In this document: in pieces, positions 28,397 through 37,289 of the stretch
Numbering within the stretch: the first letter of the stretch is position 1
How the letters are laid out: the number at the start of each line of letters is the position of its first letter
DNA from: Salegentibacter sp. 24
GTDB lineage: Bacteria; Bacteroidota; Bacteroidia; Flavobacteriales; Flavobacteriaceae
Assembly: GCF_004362395.1 (NCBI RefSeq)
Contig: NZ_SNWE01000001.1
Span: 186,001 to 250,000, forward strand
Reading direction: 5' to 3'
DNA: 64,000 nucleotides
The notes under the pieces: generated by a model
Databases searched by the model: none
What the model was told of the DNA's origin: nothing
The model's input: only the letters and a program-made list of their open reading frames with translations
Program-made: the position numbers and the translations under genes

Positions 28397-31300
28397 TTGA
28401 GGCACAATTACTGGAAATTGTCAACTTCGGTTAGACTCAGCTTGTTGTTGTCACTGATAATTTCATTGAGTTCCACTGCACAGGAAACCCCCCAGGATAC
28501 TACCGAAACGGGGTATGTTATGGGTGAAATAAGCTTGCCAGACTCTGAGCTAATTTCAACCTATTACCAGTACGATCCCATTCTAAATCGTTATATCTAC
28601 AGAGAAAGACTGGGAGATTTAGACCTATCTATTCCATTGATTCTAACGCCTGAGGAGTATGAAAACCTGGTTTTAGAGGAGGAAATGCGTGATTATTTTA
28701 AGTTAAAGGCTGATGCTCAGGCGGGTCGGAAAGAAGGAACAGAGGAAATTCAGCGTGATTTACTTCCTGATTTTTATGTTAATAATAATTTTTTTGAAAG
28801 CATTTTTGGTGGTACTGAAATAAATATTGTTCCTCAGGGAACAGTAGAAATGGATCTTGGGTTACTTTATACCAAGCAGGACAATCCAGCTTTTTCACCC
28901 AGAAACCGAAGTAATCTTACTTTTGATTTTGATCAGCGAATTAGCCTCAGTCTTCTTGGGCAAATCGGAGAGCGTCTGCAAATAACTGCTAATTATGATA
29001 CGGAATCTACTTTCGATTTTCAAAATCAGTTGAAACTGGAATACACCCCTACTGAAGATGATATAGTTCAAAAAATTGAAGTAGGTAATGTGAATATGCC
29101 GCTTAATAACGCCCTGATGCAGGGTGCACAAAGTTTATTCGGATTTAAAACAGAGTTACAGTTTGGAAAAACCCGAATTACCGGTGTTTTTTCTGAACAG
29201 AAGTCGGAACGACGTACTGTAAATGTAGAGGGAGGATCAACAGTTGAAGAATTTGAGAAATTTATACTAGATTACGATCAGGATCGGCACTTTTTTCTAT
29301 CGCATTACTTCAGGGATCATTATGATGAAGCTCTTGAAGATTATCCTTTTATCAATTCTAATATTCAGGTAAAACGGGTTCAGGTATGGGTAACTAATCG
29401 TACCAATAATGTGCAAAACCTATCCGATACCAGGAGTATAGTGGGAATTCAGGATCTTGGAGAGACCAATGTGCCGGGAAATATAGGCCTTGAGACTGTA
29501 CCCGCCGGGTTTTTTAACCAACCCGCGGGAAGTTATCCTGATAATACCAACAATGATTTAAATCCTTTTGGAATTGATGGTTCGGGTGAATCTCTCTTAA
29601 CTCCTGCTATTCGAGATGTGGCTACCGTAGATAATGGGTTTAGTGGGCTTCCTGTTTCAGAGGGTCTCGATTACGTAAAACTTGAAAGTGCCAGGCAATT
29701 GCAGCCAAATGAATATACCTTGAATGCACAGCTCGGTTATATTTCATTAAATCAGAGATTGAGCAATGATGAGATCCTTGCAGTAGCTTATCAATACACT
29801 GTAAATGGTGAAGTCTACCAGGTAGGAGAATTTGCAAATGACGGAGTGAATGCTACCGGAGATAGCAATCTATCAACACAACCAGGGGAAGATCCCGACA
29901 TAAATTTAAGGGTTAACAAGAACTTGGTTGTGAAAATGCTTAAGAGTACTATCACCAATGTAGATGAACCGGTTTGGGATTTGATGATGAAGAATATTTA
30001 TAGTCTGGGAGCATACCAATTGGAGCGAGAAGATTTTAGGATGAATATTCTTTATACAGATCCACAGCCATTAAATTATATAAAACCTGCCGGAGATGGT
30101 CAGGTTCCTTTGCCAGAAGATGTACAAGAAACTTCCTTGTTACGTGTATTTAATTTAGATAAATTGAATAACAATAATGATCCTATAAATGGTGGAGATG
30201 GTTTTTTTGATTATGTACCCGGCTTAACCATAGATCCGCAAAACGGGAATATTATTTTTACAACCGTGGAACCTTTTGGAGAGCATTTATTTGATGAATT
30301 GGATAACACCCCGAACACCGGTACCGAAATTTATAGTAATCCAGAAACCTGGAATCCCAACCAGGAAAAATATGTTTTTCGCTCTTTATATCGAACTACA
30401 AAAACTCAGGCAGAGCAGGAAGATGCAGATAAAAATAAATTCCAGTTAAAAGGAAGATATACCTCTGGTGAGGTTGAAGGTATCCCAATCGGTTATAACC
30501 TCCCGCCGGGTTCTGTTACCGTTACTGCTGGAGGCAGGATCCTACAGGAAGGTGTAGATTATGTGGTGAATTATGAATTGGGAAGAGTGCAAATTCTTGA
30601 TGAAGCCTTGCTAGCCTCCAATATTCCAATCCAGGTCAATACGGAGAATAATGCTTTATTTGGTCAGCAAACCAAACGATTTACAGGGATCAATGTTGAA
30701 CATCAGTTTAACAAAAATCTTTTGGTTGGAGCTACGTTTCTAAACTTAAAGGAACGCCCCCTCACCCAGAAGGCTAACTATAGTTATGAACCCATAAATA
30801 ATTCGATTTTTGGCTTTAATGTAAATTATTCCACTCAGGTCCCATTCCTTACCAGACTGGTCAATGAACTGCCAAATATAGATACTGATGTGCCTTCTAA
30901 CTTTTCAGTAACTGGGGAATTTGCCTATTTACAACCAGGAGCACCCGCAGTTAATGATTTTGATGGAGAGGCAACCACATATATAGATGATTTTGAAGCA
31001 GCTCAAACAACCATAGATATTAATTCCCCGCTAAGCTGGGAATTAAGTAGTGTTCCATTAGGATATGGTGGGGAACTGGCCAATGGTGATATTAGAGTGG
31101 GAGCAAACCGTGCAAAAATAGCATGGTACACGATAGATCCTATTTTTTATAGTAGTAACCGCCCAGAGGGGATTTCAGATAATGATATCTCCACTTACGC
31201 CACAAGAAGAGTGGCCCTAAGTGAGATTTTTCCGAATACCGATGTTGTACAAGGTCAGCCCCAAGTAGTTTATACCATGGACGTGGCTTATTTTCCTGAA

Positions 31301-34300
31301 GAGCGAGGGCCGTACAATTTCGATCCTGCAGCTGCAAATGGTTCTCTTCCGAACCCTGCAGATAATTTTGGTGGAATTATGCGGGGAATCAATACCACGA
31401 ATTTTGAGCAAAGCAATGTTGAGTTTATAGAATTTTGGGTGATGGATCCCTATATATATGCTGAAAATATGAGTAATTCAGGAGGAATTATCAATTTCAA
31501 CTTGGGAAATATTTCTGAAGATGTACTTAAAGATGGTCGGAAGCAATATGAAAATGGTCTTCCCCGTGACGGTGGGACCCAAAATACCATAGAAACTGAA
31601 GTGGCGCAGGTTCCGGCAGATCAATCTTTAATTTACGCATTTGATTCTGAAGGAGAAGAACGTGTAAATCAGGATATAGGCTACGATGGGTTTTCCGACG
31701 AACTGGAAGCTGTAAAATTCCCTGAATTTAGTACCTTACCTGATCCTGCTGCAGATAATTATGAATATTTTCTTAGTGTAGATGGCGATATAGTTAATCG
31801 CTATAGGAATTATAATGGTCCCGATGGGAATTCACCCCCAGAAGTTAGTGAGACCAATAGGGGGAATACCACCTTACCCACATCGGAAGATATGAATCGG
31901 GACAATACAATGAATACTATAGATAGTTATTTTGAATATGAAATACCGTTTTTTCCCGGGATGGATATTGATAATAACCAATATATTACAGATGAAAAAG
32001 AGCTTAATGTAACGCTTCGAAACGGCAACCAACTGCCTGTTCGTTGGCTCCAATTTAAAATACCTATTTATGAACCCACGGATTCCAAAGGTGGGATAGC
32101 GGGATATAGGTCCATTCGTTTTATGCGAATGTTTCTAAGTGATTTTGAGGAGGAAACTTTACTTAGATTCGGTACTATGGAGTTGGTAAGAGGAGATTAC
32201 CGGCGTTATAATGGTGGTTTAAGAGATAGAGATGTGCTTCCTGAAAATCAAAATACCCTTTTTGAAGTTTCCGCAGTAAATATAGAGGAAAATGAAAATC
32301 GTGAACCAATACCTTATGTATTGCCACCGGGCGTAATAAGAGAAGAACTTTTTGAAAGTAATACAAACATAAGACAAAATGAGCAATCATTGTCGCTTAG
32401 AGTTTGTGATTTAGAGCCCCAGGACTCGCGGGCGGTTTACAAGAATTTCCAGTTGGATATGCGACAGTATAAGGAACTGGAAATGTTTATTCACGCAGAA
32501 TCGCTACCCGAAAGAACGCCGTTAAAAGATGGCCAGTTGGTAGCTTTTATAAGAATGGGAACCGATTTTACCGATAATTACTATCAGGTTGAAGTACCTT
32601 TAAGTCCAACATCTTTTGGAGCAATGACTGCTGAAGAGATTTGGCCTGCAGTAAATCGTATGGAACTACCACTGGATTTATTACAGGGAATAAAAACAAG
32701 GGTCCTTGGGGATCCTTCCCTGAGCTCGGGAGAATTGAATTTTTTCAGCGAGAATCTGAATTTAGTAAATGAAGAAGATTCCTATGAAATGGGTCAGCTG
32801 CGACTTGGAATAAAAGGGAATCCCAGCTTTGGCAATGTTCGTGTGTTGATGCTTGGTGTTAAAAACGGCACACCAACCAATGGTGTTCAAGATTTGTGTG
32901 GAGAAGTTTGGTTTAATGAGCTAAGACTTTCTGATCTTAAAAATGAAGGTGGTTGGGCTACAGTGATTAATATGGATACTAATTTAGCAGATTTTGCAAC
33001 TGTGGCCGCCACCGGGAGAAAAAGTACTGTTGGATTTGGAACACTGGCTCAGGGACCAAACCAACGAAGCAGGGAAAATTTCCAGCAATATAACGTGGTT
33101 ACCAGTGTAAATGCAGGGCAACTATTACCAAAGAATTGGGGCGTTAAAATTCCTTTTAATTATAGCAGAGGAGAGGAATTGATAACTCCGAAATATGACC
33201 AGGAATACCTGGATTTAGAATTGGAAACAAGACTGGAAAATATTGAGGATCCGGTAGAAAGAGCTTTGGTTAAAAGACAATCACAATCTTACACCAAACG
33301 GCAAAGCGTAAATATAATTGGTTTAAGAAAAGAGCGTACTGGGGAGGCAAAGCCGATGCCTTATGATGTGGAGAATTTTACTTTCACAACTTCTTATAAC
33401 CAGGTGAATCACCGTGATTTTGAAATTGAAGAATCTCTGGATCAAAATGTTAGGGTGGGGGCAACTTATGAGTTTAATTTTGAGCCAAAGCAAATAGAGC
33501 CGTTTAAGAATATTTCCGAATTGGACAGTAGCGATTATTACTCGCTAGTAAGGGATTTTAACGTGAATTTGTTGCCTTCAAATATCAATGCGAGTTCTAC
33601 GATCTTAAGGCAGTATACAGAACAACAATTCAGGACTTTAGATCTTTCGGAAGACGATTTGGGTATTCCGACTCTTTATCAGCGAAACTATTTATTCAAC
33701 TGGGAATATGGTATAAACTACAATCTTACCAAATCCTTAAATTTTATTTTCAATGCTTCAAATAATCGCGTTGTTAGAAATTATATAGACGAAGATGGCT
33801 TTGCAAATAACAATATTGGTGTGTGGGATAACTTTTTTAGCATTGGTACTCCAGATTTGCATTATCAGAACCTACAGGTAAATTATGAACTGCCTTTCGA
33901 TAAAATTCCAGTACTGAAATTTATTAATGCTACTTACTCATATTCTGGCGATTTTCAATGGCAACGTGGTTCCAGAATTTATGAAAATCTCGAAGGTATT
34001 CCCGATATTGGAAATAGTGTACAAAACTCCAGTTCCCATCAAATAAACGCCAGCCTGGATATGGAAAGTCTTTATTCTTATTTAGGTTTAGAAAAAAAGG
34101 GGGCCAAATCTGGACAAACAATTAAACAACGCAGCGCCGGTGTTCCCACTCTGGATGGAACGGCACAAGACACACAACGCACTCAGAGCACACAGGTCAT
34201 TGAAAAAACCAATAAAACCTATAATACTTTTGTAGATTTTGTAACTATTTTGAGCAGGTTACAAATAAACTATCGTCAGAATGAAGGCACATTTCTTCCA

Positions 34301-35563
34301 GGCTATATTCCTAGTGTTGGTTTTATGGGAACTCTGCGGCCAAGTACGGCTTTTACTTTTGGATGGCAGGAAGAAGTTAGGTATGCTGCTGCAAGAAGAG
34401 GTTGGTTAACCCTATTTCAAAATTTTAACCAGCAGTATTCTACTTTAGTGAATGAACAACTGGATTTTCAGGCGGCTTTAGATATAATTCCTGATCTCAC
34501 AGTAACGATAAGTGCTAACAAGAACTATTCGGAGAATTATTCAGAGAACTTTAGAGTGGATCCAAATACTTTAGAATACATTCCGCTAACGCCATATAAC
34601 TATGGAAATTTTAATATTTCAACCATTCTTATCGGAACTGCTTTTAATCAATCCAGCGAGCAATCTTCAGAAACTTTCGAAACCTTTAGAGCCAATCGTT
34701 TACAAATAGCTCGTCGGATTGCCAGAGAGCGTGGGTTAGATCCCAACGAGGTGGATGATGATGGTTATCCTATAGGAATTGGGAGAACTAACCAGGCTGT
34801 TCTTTTGCCCGCTTTTGTTTCGGCCTATTCAGGGAAGAATCCACAGGACATTCAACTGGGTGCTTTTAGAGATATGCCATTGCCTAACTGGGATATGAAA
34901 TATACAGGTTTAATGCGAATCGGTTGGTTTAGGGATAAGTTTAGGAGAATTTCTATAAATCATGGTTATCAATCAAATTATACCATCAATCAATTTCAGA
35001 CCAACCTGGACTATGATCCAGAGAATGAATTTGAAACTAACCAGGCAGGAGATTTTAAAAACCCGGTATTGTACTCTAATATTGTTTTAACAGAATTGTT
35101 TACGCCATTATTCCGTTTAGACCTGGAAACAAAAAATGCTATCCAAATTTTAGCAGAAGTTAGAAAGGACCGTATGCTTTCTTTAAGTTTTGATAATAAT
35201 TTACTGACGGAGACTACCGGAAACGAATATATCCTGGGTGCTGGATATAGGATAAAGGATTTAAGAATTGCAACGGGACTAGGAGGTAGAAACAGAATTT
35301 TGAGTAGCGATCTTAATTTTAAAGCTGATGTATCCTTTAGAAGGAATAAAAGCATTATTAGGTATTTGGATTTAGAAACAAGCCAGGTAATTGCAGGCCA
35401 GGATATATGGCGCATTAACTTCACTACAGATTATGCGCTTTCCAGCAATTTAACGGCAATATTCTACTATGAACATAATTTTTCCGAATACGCTGTCTCT
35501 ACTGCATTTCCTCAAACAACTATAAGATCTGGCATCACTCTTAGATATAATTTCGGAAATTAA
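28397..35563 (+). CDS. sprA: Type IX secretion outer-membrane translocon SprA
   Basis: A 2388-aa protein, the size expected for SprA (Sov), which forms the giant single-chain beta-barrel of the type IX secretion system. It is required for gliding adhesin export and chitinase secretion in Flavobacterium. A signal peptide (about 1-31, LLLSLIISLSSTAQ) is followed by repeats of barrel strands. The ends of the chain are aromatic-rich, and the last strand terminates SGITLRYNFGN. The start is a TTG at 28397 just after ruvA; ATG alternatives would cut into the signal peptide. Its neighbours gcvH and remB fit the F. johnsoniae order. Confidence 0.95.
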   Translation: MRHNYWKLSTSVRLSLLLSLIISLSSTAQETPQDTTETGYVMGEISLPDSELISTYYQYDPILNRYIYRERLGDLDLSIPLILTPEEYENLVLEEEMRDYFKLKADAQAGRKEGTEEIQRDLLPDFYVNNNFFESIFGGTEINIVPQGTVEMDLGLLYTKQDNPAFSPRNRSNLTFDFDQRISLSLLGQIGERLQITANYDTESTFDFQNQLKLEYTPTEDDIVQKIEVGNVNMPLNNALMQGAQSLFGFKTELQFGKTRITGVFSEQKSERRTVNVEGGSTVEEFEKFILDYDQDRHFFLSHYFRDHYDEALEDYPFINSNIQVKRVQVWVTNRTNNVQNLSDTRSIVGIQDLGETNVPGNIGLETVPAGFFNQPAGSYPDNTNNDLNPFGIDGSGESLLTPAIRDVATVDNGFSGLPVSEGLDYVKLESARQLQPNEYTLNAQLGYISLNQRLSNDEILAVAYQYTVNGEVYQVGEFANDGVNATGDSNLSTQPGEDPDINLRVNKNLVVKMLKSTITNVDEPVWDLMMKNIYSLGAYQLEREDFRMNILYTDPQPLNYIKPAGDGQVPLPEDVQETSLLRVFNLDKLNNNNDPINGGDGFFDYVPGLTIDPQNGNIIFTTVEPFGEHLFDELDNTPNTGTEIYSNPETWNPNQEKYVFRSLYRTTKTQAEQEDADKNKFQLKGRYTSGEVEGIPIGYNLPPGSVTVTAGGRILQEGVDYVVNYELGRVQILDEALLASNIPIQVNTENNALFGQQTKRFTGINVEHQFNKNLLVGATFLNLKERPLTQKANYSYEPINNSIFGFNVNYSTQVPFLTRLVNELPNIDTDVPSNFSVTGEFAYLQPGAPAVNDFDGEATTYIDDFEAAQTTIDINSPLSWELSSVPLGYGGELANGDIRVGANRAKIAWYTIDPIFYSSNRPEGISDNDISTYATRRVALSEIFPNTDVVQGQPQVVYTMDVAYFPEERGPYNFDPAAANGSLPNPADNFGGIMRGINTTNFEQSNVEFIEFWVMDPYIYAENMSNSGGIINFNLGNISEDVLKDGRKQYENGLPRDGGTQNTIETEVAQVPADQSLIYAFDSEGEERVNQDIGYDGFSDELEAVKFPEFSTLPDPAADNYEYFLSVDGDIVNRYRNYNGPDGNSPPEVSETNRGNTTLPTSEDMNRDNTMNTIDSYFEYEIPFFPGMDIDNNQYITDEKELNVTLRNGNQLPVRWLQFKIPIYEPTDSKGGIAGYRSIRFMRMFLSDFEEETLLRFGTMELVRGDYRRYNGGLRDRDVLPENQNTLFEVSAVNIEENENREPIPYVLPPGVIREELFESNTNIRQNEQSLSLRVCDLEPQDSRAVYKNFQLDMRQYKELEMFIHAESLPERTPLKDGQLVAFIRMGTDFTDNYYQVEVPLSPTSFGAMTAEEIWPAVNRMELPLDLLQGIKTRVLGDPSLSSGELNFFSENLNLVNEEDSYEMGQLRLGIKGNPSFGNVRVLMLGVKNGTPTNGVQDLCGEVWFNELRLSDLKNEGGWATVINMDTNLADFATVAATGRKSTVGFGTLAQGPNQRSRENFQQYNVVTSVNAGQLLPKNWGVKIPFNYSRGEELITPKYDQEYLDLELETRLENIEDPVERALVKRQSQSYTKRQSVNIIGLRKERTGEAKPMPYDVENFTFTTSYNQVNHRDFEIEESLDQNVRVGATYEFNFEPKQIEPFKNISELDSSDYYSLVRDFNVNLLPSNINASSTILRQYTEQQFRTLDLSEDDLGIPTLYQRNYLFNWEYGINYNLTKSLNFIFNASNNRVVRNYIDEDGFANNNIGVWDNFFSIGTPDLHYQNLQVNYELPFDKIPVLKFINATYSYSGDFQWQRGSRIYENLEGIPDIGNSVQNSSSHQINASLDMESLYSYLGLEKKGAKSGQTIKQRSAGVPTLDGTAQDTQRTQSTQVIEKTNKTYNTFVDFVTILSRLQINYRQNEGTFLPGYIPSVGFMGTLRPSTAFTFGWQEEVRYAAARRGWLTLFQNFNQQYSTLVNEQLDFQAALDIIPDLTVTISANKNYSENYSENFRVDPNTLEYIPLTPYNYGNFNISTILIGTAFNQSSEQSSETFETFRANRLQIARRIARERGLDPNEVDDDGYPIGIGRTNQAVLLPAFVSAYSGKNPQDIQLGAFRDMPLPNWDMKYTGLMRIGWFRDKFRRISINHGYQSNYTINQFQTNLDYDPENEFETNQAGDFKNPVLYSNIVLTELFTPLFRLDLETKNAIQILAEVRKDRMLSLSFDNNLLTETTGNEYILGAGYRIKDLRIATGLGGRNRILSSDLNFKADVSFRRNKSIIRYLDLETSQVIAGQDIWRINFTTDYALSSNLTAIFYYEHNFSEYAVSTAFPQTTIRSGITLRYNFGN

Positions 35564-35573
35564 TTAAGGCTTG

Positions 35574-35604
35574 TTTGAAGTATTACTTTAAAAAATTAAC
35601 TTTG
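35574..35604 (+). promoter_or_regulatory. Promoter of gcvH (strong match)
   Basis: TTTG at 35574-35577 and TAACTTTG at 35597-35604 are separated by 19 bp. Both elements and the spacing fit the Bacteroidota sigma-A promoter (TTTG-N17-21-TAnnTTTG). It is 21 bp before the gcvH ATG. Confidence 0.7.
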
Positions 35605-35625
35605 CCATAATATAAAAAACAACTA

Positions 35626-36006
35626 ATGAATATTCCACAAGATTTAAAATACACAAAAGACCACGAATGGGTTAGGATAGAAGGTGATACGGCTACAATT
35701 GGTATTACAGATTTCGCTCAGGGCGAATTGGGTGATATCGTATATGTAGAAGTCGAAACCGTAGATGAAACACTTGATAGAGAAGAAGTTTTTGGAACGG
35801 TAGAAGCGGTAAAAACAGTTTCCGATCTATATTTGCCACTTTCGGGGGAGATAATTGAATTTAATGAAAGCCTTGAAGACGAACCGGAAAAGGTGAATTC
35901 CGATCCTTATGGTGAAGGTTGGATGATTAAAATAAAATTTTCTGATGAATCTCAGCTGGAGGATTTGCTAAATCCAGATTCATATAAGGAAATTCTTGGT
36001 AGCTAG
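35626..36006 (+). CDS. gcvH: Glycine cleavage system H protein
   Basis: A 126-aa lipoyl carrier protein that shuttles the aminomethyl group between the P, T and L proteins of the glycine cleavage system. The lipoylated lysine is K63 in FGTVEAVKTVSDLYLPLSG. The N-terminal part matches the family (KYTKDHEWVRIEGD, GITDFAQGELGDIVYVE). It is encoded alone, without the other gcv genes. It follows sprA, a linkage common in Flavobacteriia, and its end overlaps the next gene by 11 bp. Confidence 0.97.
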   Translation: MNIPQDLKYTKDHEWVRIEGDTATIGITDFAQGELGDIVYVEVETVDETLDREEVFGTVEAVKTVSDLYLPLSGEIIEFNESLEDEPEKVNSDPYGEGWMIKIKFSDESQLEDLLNPDSYKEILGS

Positions 36007-36400
36007 AGCAGGCTTATTTGTAGCGATTGTTTATACTGTTTTACTTTTGGTTTCCTCATTAGTGAGCTTGGGTAAAATTAGTGTAGGTAGTTTTAGTCCT
36101 ACGGATAAACTTATGCATCTTACAGCCTATTTTGGACTTGTGGTGTTGTGGAAAGTATATTTTATACTGAAAAATAATCCTAAAGTATCTTTTAAAAACA
36201 ATTTATTTAAAATAGCAGGTCTCGCATTGGGGTTTGGTATGTTAATTGAGGTTCTACAAGGTGTGTTTACCAGTTACAGAGAGCCGGATTGGTATGATAT
36301 TTTGGCCAATGCAGGCGGAGTTATACTTGCTGTTAGTATCTTTCTTTTCTTCGAAAAGAACCTAAAAAGGTTAAATAGTAAGATTAATTTAATTTTTTAG
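35996..36400 (+). CDS. VanZ-like membrane protein
   Basis: A 134-aa integral membrane protein of the VanZ-like family with about four helices. Family residues are visible: TDKLMHLTAYFGL, then the EVLQ...REPDWYDILANAGG block with its acidic and asparagine positions. The founding member VanZ lowers teicoplanin susceptibility, but most relatives have no known role. The start is a TTG at 35996 overlapping the end of gcvH by 11 bp, which suggests translational coupling. It precedes tonB. Confidence 0.82.
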   Translation: MVARAGLFVAIVYTVLLLVSSLVSLGKISVGSFSPTDKLMHLTAYFGLVVLWKVYFILKNNPKVSFKNNLFKIAGLALGFGMLIEVLQGVFTSYREPDWYDILANAGGVILAVSIFLFFEKNLKRLNSKINLIF

Positions 36401-36444
36401 AAAAAATATTTAATTTAGCAATCCTTATTAATCAATAACCTATT

Positions 36445-37167
36445 ATGGAACCAAAGAAAAATCCAAAAGCCGATTTAAAAAGAAGAAGTGTATTCTTTCT
36501 TCAATTGGGGCTTATCCTGGTCCTTTTAATTACCTGGCGGGCAATTGAATGGAAGACCTATGACAAGGAAGCCATTGATACCGGCCAGTTAAATATGGAC
36601 GAGTTAGATGAAGAGGTAATCCCGATTACTGAAATGCAGAATACACCACCACCACCGCCACCGCCGCCACCGGCACCGGAGATTATTGAGGTTGTAGAAG
36701 ACGAGGAAGAGGTAGAGGAAGATGAAATTCAATCTACCGAAACCAGTTTGGAGGAAATTGTTGAGGTAGAAGAGGTTGTTGAAGCGCCTACTGAAGAGGT
36801 GATTGAAGACGTGCCTTTTGCTGTAATTGAAGATGTGCCGATTTTCCCAGGTTGTGAGAACCTTAACAACAACGAAGAGCGTAAAAACTGTATGAGTCAG
36901 AAAATTAGTCAGTTCGTTAACGATGAGTTTGATACCGATTTGGGTGCAGAACTTGGCCTTTCTGGGGTAAACAGGGTGATTGTTCAGTTTAAAATTAATG
37001 AAAAAGGTAATATTACCAATGTAATGTCTCGTGCTCCTCACCCAAGGTTAGAGCAAGAAGCGGCAAGAGTAATTAATAAATTACCAAAAATGAAACCGGG
37101 TAGACAACGTGGTAAAGCAGTAGGAGTTATGTATTCTTTACCTATTATTTTCCAGGTTCAGGATTAA
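36445..37167 (+). CDS. TonB-family energy transducer
   Basis: A 240-aa inner-membrane-anchored protein that passes proton-motive force to outer-membrane receptors. It has a basic N-terminus, a transmembrane helix (about 17-33), a proline run (nine prolines) then an acidic Glu/Val-rich linker (about 65-130), and a C-terminal TonB domain (about 133-240). That domain contains FPGCENLNNNEERKNCMS and the conserved ...VIVQFKINEKGNITNV and LPKMKPGRQRG segments. It lies in the sprA-gcvH-remB neighbourhood, which suggests a role in surface or gliding functions as well as import, but that is an inference. Confidence 0.9.
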   Translation: MEPKKNPKADLKRRSVFFLQLGLILVLLITWRAIEWKTYDKEAIDTGQLNMDELDEEVIPITEMQNTPPPPPPPPPAPEIIEVVEDEEEVEEDEIQSTETSLEEIVEVEEVVEAPTEEVIEDVPFAVIEDVPIFPGCENLNNNEERKNCMSQKISQFVNDEFDTDLGAELGLSGVNRVIVQFKINEKGNITNVMSRAPHPRLEQEAARVINKLPKMKPGRQRGKAVGVMYSLPIIFQVQD

Positions 37168-37189
37168 AATTAAAGTTTTTATATATATT

Positions 37190-37218
37190 AAAATCCCGGC
37201 TTCGTTCCGGGATTTTTT
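37190..37218 (+). terminator. Intrinsic terminator after tonB
   Basis: A 10-bp perfect stem (AAAATCCCGG / CCGGGATTTT) with a CTTCGTT loop is followed by TT then AA. A-rich sequence on the left could let it act on both strands. It separates tonB from the RemB-like gene. Confidence 0.85.
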
Positions 37219-37289
37219 AATTTAATGAGTGACTCTATACAAAAAAATGTATATTTCGGAGGTGTAACCAATCTTTCCCCGACTCTAAT

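Noticed and set aside
36604-37041. Minus-strand 145-codon frame inside tonB.
   Set aside because: It is a shadow of the Pro/Glu-rich region of the TonB protein; no start context or family pattern.
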